DNA of 64,000 bases from positions 248,001 to 312,000 of the forward strand of contig CALMYW010000393.1 in assembly GCA_937873665.1 (NCBI GenBank). The letters are read 5' to 3'. Position 1 is the first letter of the stretch. Each line of letters begins with the position of its first letter. Of this stretch, positions 56,095 through 64,000 are shown piece after piece. The position numbers and the translations under genes are program-made. Origin of the DNA: an uncultured Sphingorhabdus sp. Its GTDB lineage: Bacteria > Pseudomonadota > Alphaproteobacteria > Sphingomonadales > Sphingomonadaceae. Under the pieces are notes generated by a model. That model was given only the letters and a program-made list of their open reading frames with translations. It was not told where the DNA came from and ran no database searches.

Positions 56095-57591
56095 TTACAA
56101 ACCGGCAGCCGCAATCAACGCGCTGGTCGATGGGTCAAAACCAGCCGGCCCGTTTTCAGATATGCCGCGGGCAATTTCCTTGCCCAGCTCGACGCCGAAT
56201 TGGTCAAATGGATTGATGCCGAGCAACGCAGCATTGGCGAAGGTGCGATGCTCGTAAAAAGCAATCAACGCGCCAACCGCCGACGGCGTGACGTCATCCA
56301 TCAGGATTGTTGTCGATGGCCGGTCGCCGACATAGTTGCGAGCTTTATCTTCACTTGCCCTGCCCCGCATCAAGGCAGCGCCTTGCGCAAAACAGTTGAT
56401 CAGCAGCGTTTCGTGATGCGCCGGATCGAAATCATGCCCCGGCGTCTTGCTCACAATGAATTCAACCGGAATGGTATGCGTCCCCTGATGCAGCAACTGG
56501 AACACCGCGTGCTGGGCATCAGTTCCCACGCCGCCCCAGGTCACCGGTGCGCTTGCACGACCCAGTGGCTTACCATCTGCGGTCACCGACTTGCCATTCG
56601 ATTCCATTTCAAGCTGCTGGAGATAATCGGGCAGCAGCCGCAGCCGCTCGTCATAGGCGAAAACCGCGCGCGTCTGACATTTGCGGACCTGAGCATAATA
56701 AAGATCGGTGAAGGCAGCCATCACCGGAGCATTCGCCTCCAACGGTGCTGACCGGAAATGGCGGTCCATTTCGGCGGCACCTTCAAGCAATTCCTCAAAC
56801 GCAGTCCAGCCCAAGGCCGCAGCGACAGGAAAACCGATCGAACACCAGAGCGAATAGCGCCCGCCCACGCTCTCTGCGAATGGCAGAATACGGCTCTGGT
56901 CGACACCCCATTCCATCGCCTTTTCGGGAGCAGCGGTTAGCGCGATAACCTGACCATAAGGGTCTTCCACCCCGCCATCACGCAGCCATTCCAGCGCGCT
57001 TTCGGCGTTCATCAGTGTCTCGGTTGTGGTGAAGGTCTTGGAGGCCACAGCAACCAGCGTTGCCTTCGGATCCATATCCTTAACAGCCTCGACCAACGCC
57101 GTAGCATCCACATTCGACACGACTTTGGTGTTAAAGCGCAGGCCGTCGCGACCCAGCGCGTCGATCAGCAATTTGGGCCCCAGCGCCGAACCGCCAATGC
57201 CAATATGCAGGATGTGCTTGATCTCGCCAAACGCCCCTGCCTCGATCACCTCGATGAGGCCGCGCATCCGGTTTTGCAATGCCTTTGCCTGCGCAACATC
57301 GTCTACCGGACCACTGCCGCGCTCGGCTATATGGGTTGCAGCTCGTCCTTCCGTAGGGTTGACGACGGCGCCTGAAAACAGACGGTCGCGTGCACCATCC
57401 AGGTCCATCGTTACTGCCAGTTCAGAAAATGCCGCAATCAAGCCCGCGTCGAGGTGCGTTTTTGAAAAATCAAACCGCAAACCTGACTGCGAAATCGTCA
57501 TTCCATCGACGCGCTGCGCATCCTCATCGAACAAAGCTTCCAGCTTCTTCGATGGGATGTTTTCGATTGCGGCCCAAATATTGGCAGTCAT
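56095..57591 (-). CDS. pgi: Glucose-6-phosphate isomerase
   Basis: A 498-aa glycolytic/gluconeogenic enzyme (glucose-6-P to fructose-6-P). Signatures are HIGIGGSALGPKLL, VASKTFTTTETL, GGRYSLWCSIGFPVA (PGI signature 1 area) and HQGTHTIPVEFI; the C-terminal segment INPFDQFGVELGKEIA matches PGI signature 2. It is somewhat shorter than the ~550-aa E. coli form. The start is MTANIWAA at 57591 with an AAGGAA site; the longer frame to 57825 covers the divergent lepB start and is rejected. Confidence 0.95.
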   Translation of the reverse strand: MTANIWAAIENIPSKKLEALFDEDAQRVDGMTISQSGLRFDFSKTHLDAGLIAAFSELAVTMDLDGARDRLFSGAVVNPTEGRAATHIAERGSGPVDDVAQAKALQNRMRGLIEVIEAGAFGEIKHILHIGIGGSALGPKLLIDALGRDGLRFNTKVVSNVDATALVEAVKDMDPKATLVAVASKTFTTTETLMNAESALEWLRDGGVEDPYGQVIALTAAPEKAMEWGVDQSRILPFAESVGGRYSLWCSIGFPVAAALGWTAFEELLEGAAEMDRHFRSAPLEANAPVMAAFTDLYYAQVRKCQTRAVFAYDERLRLLPDYLQQLEMESNGKSVTADGKPLGRASAPVTWGGVGTDAQHAVFQLLHQGTHTIPVEFIVSKTPGHDFDPAHHETLLINCFAQGAALMRGRASEDKARNYVGDRPSTTILMDDVTPSAVGALIAFYEHRTFANAALLGINPFDQFGVELGKEIARGISENGPAGFDPSTSALIAAAGL

Positions 57592-57676
57592 GGCATTTCC
57601 TTGGCAGGGAGAATCTCGGCACTGGCCAATAGCGCGGACGCTCATTAGAAGGCCAGAGCCGTATGGCGCCAAAACC

Positions 57677-58564
57677 ATGAAATCGAATGTCGGGGCATCG
57701 CAATTGACTGAAACCACCCAAACCGAAACGGCAGGTGTTGAGAAAAACAGCGCTTCCGAATGGCGCGAATATGGATTGTTCTTGCTGAAACTGGCGGCAA
57801 TCGTATTGATATTCCGCAGTTTCATCTTTGCGCCGTTTAATATTCCTTCGGAATCTATGCACCCGCGACTGCTGATAGGTGACTATCTGCTGGTTTCGAA
57901 ATGGCCCTATGGCATTTCGCGATACAGTTTCCCGCTTTCACCTCCGTTATTCGAAGGCCGGATTTTCGGCAGCCTGCCCGAACGCGGCGACGTCGTAGTG
58001 GTGCACGCACCGGGCGATGCCAATGTCGATTATATCAAGCGGGTGATCGGCCTGCCGGGCGATGTTGTGCAAATGCGCGCCGGAACGCTGGAGATCAACG
58101 GCAAGCCCGTAAAGAAAGTCCGCGTCGACGACTTTGTGACGCCTGTGACGCAGGGCATGCGCGATGCGGCTGCTTTGGAAGGGACTGAATTTCCATGCTG
58201 GAAACCGCAATATGAAGAGCCCGCCAAGGGCGGCGGCACGCAATGCCGCTATCCGCAATATCGCGAAACATTGCCCGAAGGAAAAAGTTACCTCTCGCTC
58301 GATATCGAACCTTATCAAAAAGGCGACGACACCGAAGCCAAGATGGTGCCGGAAGGCCAATTGTTACTGATGGGCGACAATCGTGACCGTAGCGCCGATA
58401 GCCGCTATCCGGCTGATGGCGTTTGGATCGGGCTGGTTCCGACCGAAAATCTGGTCGGACGTGCGCAGTTCGTCGTCTTCTCGACCGATGGTTCAGCCCG
58501 TTGGCTGCTGCCTTGGACCTGGTTTTCGGCCGCCCGCTGGGATCGCATTGGCGAGGGTTTCTGA
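57677..58564 (+). CDS. lepB: Signal peptidase I
   Basis: A 295-aa inner-membrane peptidase. A single membrane segment lies at ~33-53 (LFLLKLAAIVLIFRSFIF), then box B with the catalytic serine S60 in IPSESM, box D with the general-base lysine K121 in VDYIKRVIGLPGD and box E GDNRDRSADSRY. It removes signal peptides of exported proteins. The start at 57677 (MKSNVGAS) follows the pgi promoter region; the frame is open far upstream, but that is the antisense of pgi. It leads the conserved lepB-rnc-era operon. Confidence 0.94.
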   Translation: MKSNVGASQLTETTQTETAGVEKNSASEWREYGLFLLKLAAIVLIFRSFIFAPFNIPSESMHPRLLIGDYLLVSKWPYGISRYSFPLSPPLFEGRIFGSLPERGDVVVVHAPGDANVDYIKRVIGLPGDVVQMRAGTLEINGKPVKKVRVDDFVTPVTQGMRDAAALEGTEFPCWKPQYEEPAKGGGTQCRYPQYRETLPEGKSYLSLDIEPYQKGDDTEAKMVPEGQLLLMGDNRDRSADSRYPADGVWIGLVPTENLVGRAQFVVFSTDGSARWLLPWTWFSAARWDRIGEGF

Positions 58565-58566
58565 CC

Positions 58567-59229
58567 TTGTCCGATCTTTCAAAATGGCTTGAAGAGGTTA
58601 TAGGCGCAGCGCCGACCGACCCGAAACTGTTCGAACAAGCGCTGACGCATGGCAGCACCGGCGAAGCGCATTACCAGCGACTTGAATTTCTGGGTGACCG
58701 CGTTCTCGGGCTGGTGGCGGCTTCGATGCTGTTCCAACGATTCCCCGAAGAACCGGAAGGGCGGCTGTCACATCGCCTGAATGCGCTGGTGTCAGGAGCC
58801 ACATGTGCCGAAGTAGCGCGCGAAATCGGTCTGCAGGCGCATATGCGGCTGGGCAAGCAAGCGCGCGACGATGGCGCCAAGGAAAGCGACTATGTTTTGG
58901 GTGACATGGTTGAGGCGCTGATTGGGGCTATCTATCTCGACCTGGGTCTTGATCGAGCGCGCAGCTTTATCGAACGCTATTGGCGGCCGCTGCTTGAATC
59001 CGCAAAAGCCGCCCCCAAGCATCCCAAATCAGCGTTGCAGGAATGGAGTGCCGCGCATAACCGCAAGGTTCCGGTTTACGAGGTGACCTCGAAGGAAGGC
59101 CCACCGCACGCCATGCGCTTTGAAGTGACCGTTAACGTCAAGGGCTTCGATCCGGTGTCGGCCACTGCCAACAGTAAACAGGCCGCTGAAACCGCCGCCG
59201 CAAAAGCATTTCTGGAGAAAAACACATGA
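58567..59229 (+). CDS. rnc: Ribonuclease III
   Basis: A 220-aa dsRNA endonuclease that processes rRNA and sRNA-mRNA duplexes. The nuclease domain has the signature RLEFLGDRVLGL and the second metal motif DMVEALIGAIYLD. The C-terminal dsRNA-binding domain begins PKSALQEWSAAHNRKVPVY. The start is TTG at 58567, 2 nt after the lepB stop; the frame extends into lepB, but no start there is plausible. The stop overlaps the era start (ATGA). Confidence 0.93.
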   Translation: MSDLSKWLEEVIGAAPTDPKLFEQALTHGSTGEAHYQRLEFLGDRVLGLVAASMLFQRFPEEPEGRLSHRLNALVSGATCAEVAREIGLQAHMRLGKQARDDGAKESDYVLGDMVEALIGAIYLDLGLDRARSFIERYWRPLLESAKAAPKHPKSALQEWSAAHNRKVPVYEVTSKEGPPHAMRFEVTVNVKGFDPVSATANSKQAAETAAAKAFLEKNT

Positions 59230-60119
59230 CGAAGCGCTGCGGCCATGTCGCCGTTATCGGCGCGCCCAATGCGGGCAAATCGACGCTTGTGAACGCACTG
59301 GTCGGGCAGAAGGTGGCAATTGTCAGCCCCAAGGCGCAGACCACGCGCACGCGGTTGATGGGTATCGCGATTGAGGGTGATGCACAGATCATATTGGTCG
59401 ACACCCCGGGTATTTTCGCGCCCAACCGTCGGCTCGACCGTGCAATGGTTGCCGCTGCGTGGGAAGGCGCATCCGATGCTGACTTGATTTTGGCTGTTGT
59501 CGATGGGCGGGCTGGTGCAGGCCCCAAGGTTGAGAAGATCATCGAGGGACTGGTCAACCGGCCAGAACGCAAATGGCTTATCCTCAACAAGGTCGACATT
59601 GCAGCCAAGGAAAAGCTGTTGGCATTGACCGAAAAGCTGCTGAATTTGTGCGCTTTCGAGCAAGTCTATTATATCAGCGCAGCGACCTCGGATGGCTTGG
59701 CGGAACTGAAAGCCGCGATTGGCGCAGCAATGCCCGAAAGCGAATGGCATTTCCCTGAAGACCAGGTTTCCGACGCCTCCGAACGAATGGCTGCGGCCGA
59801 AATTACCCGCGAGCAGCTGTACCTGCAACTGCATGACGAATTGCCTTATGCGAGCACAGTTGAAACCGAAAAATATTCGGAGCGTCCCGATGGCAGCGTC
59901 GAGATTTACCAGCAAATCTTCGTCGAACGCGAAAGCCAGCGCGCGATTGTCCTCGGCAAGGGCGGTAGCCGGATCAAGGCCATTGGAGCCGCCGCGCGTA
60001 AGGAGATTTCAGACCTGATGGGTGTCCCCGTTCATCTCTACCTCCACATCAAGGTGAAGGCCGGGTGGGACGAGGATCGCTCGGTCTACCGCGACATGGG
60101 GCTGGATTGGGTGGAATAG
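59226..60119 (+). CDS. era: GTPase Era
   Basis: A 297-aa GTPase needed for 30S ribosome maturation. The G domain has G1 GAPNAGKST, the effector T in SPKAQTTRTR, G3 DTPGIF and G4 NKVD; the C-terminal KH domain has the GKGGSRIKAIGAAARKEI signature that binds the 16S 3' end. The length is typical. It is translationally coupled to rnc by a 4-nt overlap. Confidence 0.96.
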   Translation: MTKRCGHVAVIGAPNAGKSTLVNALVGQKVAIVSPKAQTTRTRLMGIAIEGDAQIILVDTPGIFAPNRRLDRAMVAAAWEGASDADLILAVVDGRAGAGPKVEKIIEGLVNRPERKWLILNKVDIAAKEKLLALTEKLLNLCAFEQVYYISAATSDGLAELKAAIGAAMPESEWHFPEDQVSDASERMAAAEITREQLYLQLHDELPYASTVETEKYSERPDGSVEIYQQIFVERESQRAIVLGKGGSRIKAIGAAARKEISDLMGVPVHLYLHIKVKAGWDEDRSVYRDMGLDWVE

Positions 60120-60129
60120 CCCCGCGTCA

Positions 60130-60147
60130 CCCCGGCAAAGGCCGGGG
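60130..60147. terminator. GC-rich hairpin between convergent era and topA
   Basis: CCCCGGC-AAAG-GCCGGGG, a 7-bp perfect stem in the 39-nt spacer, 10 nt after the era stop. It resembles half of the GC-rich genomic repeat also present inside pdhC. There is no clear U-run on either side, so it may be a stem for 3'-end protection or a repeat-derived bidirectional terminator. Confidence 0.55.
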
Positions 60148-60158
60148 CCGCATGCGGT

Positions 60159-62702
60159 TTACTTGGCTTTCTTCTTCGGCGCCGCCTTTTTGGCCGGAGC
60201 CTTCTTGGCAGGCACCTTTTTCTTCGCCTTGCCCTTTGCAGGGCCTTTGGCAGCGCGGTCGTCGATCAACTGCGCAGCTTCTTCCAGCGTCAGTTCGTCA
60301 GGCGCAACCGTCTTGGGCAAGGTCGCATTGGTCGTGCCATCGGTGACATAATTGCCGTAGCGGCCTTCCATCAGCTTGATCTCGGCCTCGGTGCGCGGAT
60401 GATTACCCAATATTTTCAGAGGTTCGCGAGAACCGCCATTGCGTGATCGGCCATTGCCATTGGCTGCCTCTGCCAGTTTGACGACAGCGGCGTTCATACC
60501 GGTTTCGAAAACTTCGGCGGTCGACTGCAGACGGGCATATTTGCCCTGATGCGCCAGATAGGGGCCATAGCGCCCAATGCTCGCCGTCACGGGTTCGCCG
60601 CTTTCCGGGTGCGTGCCGATGGTGCGCGGCAGCGACAACAGTTTGACGGCCCAATCGAGCCCGAAGTCGTCAGATGGAATATCCTTGGGGATGGATGCAC
60701 GCGCGGCTTCCTTCCCCTCGCCCATCTCGACATAGGGGCCAAAACGTCCGGACTTGCGGCTAATGTCCTCGCCAGTTTCCGGATGTTTTCCAAGCACTTC
60801 GGGTCCATCTGACGTCATGCCGTCGGCGCCGCCGGGTTGGGCAAATTTGCGGGTGAATTTGCATTCCGGATAGTTAGAGCAGGCGACAAAGGCACCAAAT
60901 CGTCCGCCGCGCAGCGCCAACTTTCCAGTGCCGCATTTAGGGCAAATACGCGGATCTGCACCATCCTCCCGCTCGGGGAAGAGATAGGGTGCAAGGAACT
61001 TGTCGAGTTCGGCAGTAATATCCGACGGCTTCTGCTCCATGACTTCGGCGGTTTTCGGTTTGAAATCGCGCCAGAAGGCCTCCAGCACGCGCTGCCAATT
61101 GGCATCGCCCGCGCTGATCTCGTCGAGCTGATCTTCCAGGCCTGCCGTGAAATCATATGCAACGTAGCGCTCGAAAAAACGTTCGAGAAATGCTGTTAAT
61201 AATCGCCCTGATTCCTCTGCAAAGAAACGGTTTTTCTCCACGCGTACATAGGACCGATCTTTCAGTACCTGAATCGTCGAGGCATAAGTCGATGGGCGAC
61301 CAATCCCCAATTCTTCCAACCGTTTGACGAGACTGGCCTCCGAATAACGCGGAGGGGGCTGGGTGAAATGCTGTGTCTTTTCGACCGACTTTTTCGCTGG
61401 AACGTCAGCTTTTTCGAGAGCAGGCAGCAAAGCGCCGTTTTCGTCGTCCTTGTCGTCAATGCCCTCTTCGTAGAGCGCGAGAAATCCAGGGAATTTCACA
61501 ACTTGGCCAGTTGCGCGCAGCCCGATCTGGCCGGTACCGTCGAGCATATCGACTGTGGTCCGCTCCATCCGCGCAGAAGCCATCTGGCTTGCCAAAGCGC
61601 GTTTGTAGATCAGGTCATAGAGTTTGGCATGATCGCCAGAACCCACCTTGTCCTTGCCAAAATCGGTCGGACGGATGGCTTCATGCGCTTCCTGCGCGTT
61701 CTTTGCTTTGGTTTGATAGATGCGCGGCTTGTCGGGTAGATATCCTGCATCATAGCGGTTGGCGATTGCTCCGCGCGCCGCCGAAATCGCGCTATGATCC
61801 ATCTGCACGCCGTCGGTACGCATATAGGTTATCGCGCCGTCTTCGTAGAGATTCTGCGCGATCCGCATCGTGTGGCTGGCCGAAAAGCCCAGCTTGCGCG
61901 CTGCTTCCTGTTGCAGCGTTGAGGTTGTAAAGGGCGGTTGCGGGTTGCGTGTAACCGGTTTGGTTTCGACGCTGTCGACGCTGAAATGCCCGGCTTCGAC
62001 CGCTGCGCGAGCTTCCTCGGCGCTGCCTTCCATGCCGAGCGCCATTTTGTCGAGCTTTTCGTCCTTGTAACGGACAAGGCGGGCGTCGAAGCCCTGCCCC
62101 TTATGTTCCATCTTGGCGGTGACCGACCAATATTCTTGTGCGCGAAACGCTTCGATTTCGCGATCGCGTTCTACAATCAGGCGCAGTGCCACCGATTGCA
62201 CGCGCCCGGCCGATTTTGCACCTGGCAGCTTGCGCCACAGCACCGGCGACAGAGTGAAGCCGACGAGATAGTCAAGAGCACGGCGGGCGCGGTAGGCATC
62301 AATAAGGTCATGATCGAGTTCGCGCGGATGCGCCATCGCTTCGGTAACTGCTTGCTTGGTGATGGCGTTGAAAGTGACCCGCGACACATTTTTGGGAAGC
62401 GCTTTCTTGTTCGCCAGCACTTCCTGAACATGCCAGCTAATCGCCTCTCCCTCACGATCAGGGTCAGTTGCGAGGATCAGGCCGTCCGCCTTCTTCGCCT
62501 CATCGGCGATTGCTTTCAACTGCTTGGCCTTGTCCGGATAATTGTCCCACAGCATGGCAAAGCCGTTATCAGGATCGACCGAACCGTCCTTGGGCGGCAG
62601 GTCGCGGACATGGCCATAGGATGCGAGAACCTTATATCCGCTCCCCAGATATTTCTCGATGGTCTTGGCTTTTGCGGGTGATTCGACGACGACTAACTTC
62701 AT
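60159..62702 (-). CDS. topA: DNA topoisomerase I
   Basis: An 847-aa type IA topoisomerase that relaxes negative supercoils. The Toprim domain begins MKLVVVESPAKAKTIEKYLG and has LILATDPDREGEAISWH (D-x-D-x-E). The active-site tyrosine is in GAITYMRTDGV. After the catalytic core comes one C4 zinc-ribbon (CPKCGTGKL...CSNYPEC), further zinc-less repeats (ETGEDISRKSGRFGPYVEMG, ESGEPVTASIGRYGPYL) and a Lys/Ala-rich basic tail. The start at 62702 is chosen; the frame to 62771 adds an unsupported leader. It lies 79 nt after dprA. Confidence 0.96.
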   Translation of the reverse strand: MKLVVVESPAKAKTIEKYLGSGYKVLASYGHVRDLPPKDGSVDPDNGFAMLWDNYPDKAKQLKAIADEAKKADGLILATDPDREGEAISWHVQEVLANKKALPKNVSRVTFNAITKQAVTEAMAHPRELDHDLIDAYRARRALDYLVGFTLSPVLWRKLPGAKSAGRVQSVALRLIVERDREIEAFRAQEYWSVTAKMEHKGQGFDARLVRYKDEKLDKMALGMEGSAEEARAAVEAGHFSVDSVETKPVTRNPQPPFTTSTLQQEAARKLGFSASHTMRIAQNLYEDGAITYMRTDGVQMDHSAISAARGAIANRYDAGYLPDKPRIYQTKAKNAQEAHEAIRPTDFGKDKVGSGDHAKLYDLIYKRALASQMASARMERTTVDMLDGTGQIGLRATGQVVKFPGFLALYEEGIDDKDDENGALLPALEKADVPAKKSVEKTQHFTQPPPRYSEASLVKRLEELGIGRPSTYASTIQVLKDRSYVRVEKNRFFAEESGRLLTAFLERFFERYVAYDFTAGLEDQLDEISAGDANWQRVLEAFWRDFKPKTAEVMEQKPSDITAELDKFLAPYLFPEREDGADPRICPKCGTGKLALRGGRFGAFVACSNYPECKFTRKFAQPGGADGMTSDGPEVLGKHPETGEDISRKSGRFGPYVEMGEGKEAARASIPKDIPSDDFGLDWAVKLLSLPRTIGTHPESGEPVTASIGRYGPYLAHQGKYARLQSTAEVFETGMNAAVVKLAEAANGNGRSRNGGSREPLKILGNHPRTEAEIKLMEGRYGNYVTDGTTNATLPKTVAPDELTLEEAAQLIDDRAAKGPAKGKAKKKVPAKKAPAKKAAPKKKAK

Positions 62703-62781
62703 GGATTTTCGATCTTTTCTCACACTCTCACGTACGCGCATAGATTGGCGGGGGGATTTTGGGGTCGTCAAGCTGCAAAAA

Positions 62782-63873
62782 TCAGGCGGTCAGGCGCACC
62801 CGCGCCCCTGCCCCGCGTTCAAGGCGGCCAGCCAGTTCAAGTTCGAGCAACACCATCTGTACCTGCGCCGATGGCATGCCGGACAGGCGCACCAGTTCAT
62901 CAACGGCTGTAAAATTGGGGCTGAGCAATTTGAAAATGGCATTACGTTCGCCATCGCCAGCCTCTGCGATGAAATCGAATTGCGGCTGTGCCGATGGCTT
63001 GGATCTCACGCGCTGATCGAGCGGTGCGATCAGCTCTGCGATTTCACCCGCATCCTGAACCAGCGTCGCGCCTTCGCGGATAAGCTGGTTGCATCCGCGC
63101 GAACGCGGGTCGAGTGGTGAGCCTGGAATAGCCATCACTTCCCTGCCAGCCTCACCAGCCAGCCTTGCCGTAATCAGTGAGCCCGACTTGGGAATTGCCT
63201 CAACCACCACGGTGCCTGCTGACAGTCCTGCGATGATACGGTTGCGATAGGGGAAGTGGCGCGCTCTGGGTTCGGTGCCCGGTGGCATTTCGGCAAGCAG
63301 CAGACCTTCGGCAGCAACCCTTTCCTGCAACCCAATATGTTCGGGCGGATAAACGAAGTCGATTCCGCCTGCGATGACGGCGATAGTTCCGGTAGCGATA
63401 GCTCCCTGATGCGCGGCTGCGTCGATCCCGCGCGCCAAACCCGACGTTACGACAATCTCTCGCTGCCCCAATTCTTGCGCAATATTGCGCGCCATCCGGC
63501 AACCAGCGGCAGAGGCGTTACGTGCACCAACCATTGCGACATTAGACCGGGTCGCAAGCGCAATGTTGCCTTTGTAGGTCAAAACTGGCGGGGCATTTTC
63601 CAACTCGGCGAGCAAAGAGGGATAATCCAGATCATCGACAAACAGATAGCACCCGCCAACCCGAACCAGATGTTCCATTTCGCGATGAATTGCTTCCGAC
63701 TGGGCTGCAATGAATTTGCGACCGCCAACGCGTGCGGCCAGATCGGGTAGCGCCTCAAGCGCTTTTCCTGCCGTACCGAACCGAGCCACCAACTGGCGGT
63801 AGCTGATAGGCCCGACATTGGGCGACCGGATCAGCCGTAGCCGGTCGAATATGTCGCTGTCGCCAATCACCAT
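62782..63873 (-). CDS. dprA: DNA-processing protein DprA (Smf)
   Basis: A 363-aa protein that loads RecA on incoming single-stranded DNA during transformation. An N-terminal SAM-like domain (SPNVGPISYRQLVARFG), the extended Rossmann fold (VAMVGARNASAAG, SGLARGIDAAAHQGAI, VIAGGIDFVYPPEH, FPYRNRIIAGLS) and a C-terminal winged-helix (DprA_WH: AIFKLLSPNFTAVDELVRLSG) are all present, so the protein is complete. It follows plsY by 6 nt. Presence of dprA alone does not prove competence. Confidence 0.94.
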   Translation of the reverse strand: MVIGDSDIFDRLRLIRSPNVGPISYRQLVARFGTAGKALEALPDLAARVGGRKFIAAQSEAIHREMEHLVRVGGCYLFVDDLDYPSLLAELENAPPVLTYKGNIALATRSNVAMVGARNASAAGCRMARNIAQELGQREIVVTSGLARGIDAAAHQGAIATGTIAVIAGGIDFVYPPEHIGLQERVAAEGLLLAEMPPGTEPRARHFPYRNRIIAGLSAGTVVVEAIPKSGSLITARLAGEAGREVMAIPGSPLDPRSRGCNQLIREGATLVQDAGEIAELIAPLDQRVRSKPSAQPQFDFIAEAGDGERNAIFKLLSPNFTAVDELVRLSGMPSAQVQMVLLELELAGRLERGAGARVRLTA

Positions 63874-63879
63874 TGCGGA

Positions 63880-64000
63880 TTATTTCTGGCCGATGCGCGG
63901 TTCCGTACCCGCCATTAAACGCTGGATATTCTCCCGATGCTTCCAGAATATGATCAGGCTGCACGCCACCAACGGAATGATAATTTCTACCCGCCCCAAA
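63880..64000 (-). CDS. plsY: Acyl-phosphate glycerol-3-phosphate acyltransferase PlsY, C-terminal end only
   Basis: The last 40 codons of a minus-strand gene that continues beyond the window. The visible part has a hydrophobic helix (VEIIIPLVACSLIIFW) followed by KHRENIQRLMAGTEPRIGQK and the stop, which matches the conserved PlsY C-terminus (HREN-x2-R-L-x-G-T-E). PlsY makes lysophosphatidic acid from acyl-phosphate in the inner membrane. plsY-dprA-topA is a common gene order. Confidence 0.85.
   Translation of the reverse strand, partial: LGRVEIIIPLVACSLIIFWKHRENIQRLMAGTEPRIGQK

Noticed and set aside
57026..57676. N-terminal 217-codon extension of lepB
   Set aside because: It is the antisense of pgi, rich in Ser and Arg, and would place the signal-peptidase membrane segment far inside the protein.

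Overview
The window is alphaproteobacterial, most probably from a sphingomonad (Sphingomonadales; Sphingopyxis- or Sphingorhabdus-like). The evidence is the dusB-ntrB-ntrC-ntrY-ntrX-hfq-hflX block beside an ispD-ispF fusion, a double-Sm Hfq, the archaeal-like short ProS, the lepB-rnc-era operon, and many copies of the CTGAGCCTGTCGAAG-type palindromic repeat. This assignment is inference from gene content; no database search was possible. There is one tRNA gene, no rRNA and no CRISPR array.

Layout. 1-1460 (minus): ispDF followed by a cut-off exported protein. 1567-10761 (plus): dusB, two NtrB/NtrC-type two-component pairs (NtrBC, NtrYX), tandem hfq and hflX. 10758-19384 (minus): mazG, a membrane aspartic protease, tatD, metG, holB, tmk, a D,D-carboxypeptidase, an RlpA/SPOR lipoprotein and MltB, mostly overlapping or very close. 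19521-19610: tRNA-Ser(UGA).

19597-23685 looks like a small decayed genomic island. It starts at the tRNA 3' end, carries a truncated P4-type integrase, and ends at a 14-bp copy of the tRNA 3' end. Its cargo is a four-gene minus-strand operon: a protein with an internal duplication, an exported protein with RTX-like motifs, an Imm43/DUF1629-like immunity protein and a truncated unknown. The operon is preceded by a strongly folded 110-nt leader that resembles a C4/CI phage antisense RNA. This is the most novel part of the window.

23690-29051 (minus): a small exported protein, an exported amidohydrolase, lpdA, an unknown membrane gene wedged into the pyruvate dehydrogenase cluster, and the E2 gene, whose linker is partly built from genomic palindromic repeats. 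29129-35311: a UspA protein (plus), then rnr, proS, phaR and alr on minus. 35308-42548: an MHS-type transporter divergent from a DUF7064-like / APH-kinase-like / cyclase operon with a palindromic operator between them, a MAPEG protein, a POT peptide transporter and an AlkD-like protein.

42664-51897 (minus) is a nearly gap-free operon for propionyl-CoA to succinyl-CoA: pccB, a small membrane protein, methylmalonyl-CoA epimerase, enoyl-CoA hydratase, GST, methylmalonyl-CoA mutase, bioB, a lipoprotein and biotin-carrying pccA. A divergent ScfR/RamB-type regulator (52103-53509) and TTTGCAAA-type sites in the shared spacer suggest local control. 53596-57591 (minus): an NAD-dependent reductase, glutathione reductase and pgi. 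57677-60119 (plus): lepB, rnc, era. 60159-64000 (minus): topA, dprA and the 3' end of plsY.

Where genes converge with a real spacer, the spacer is filled by palindromic repeats.
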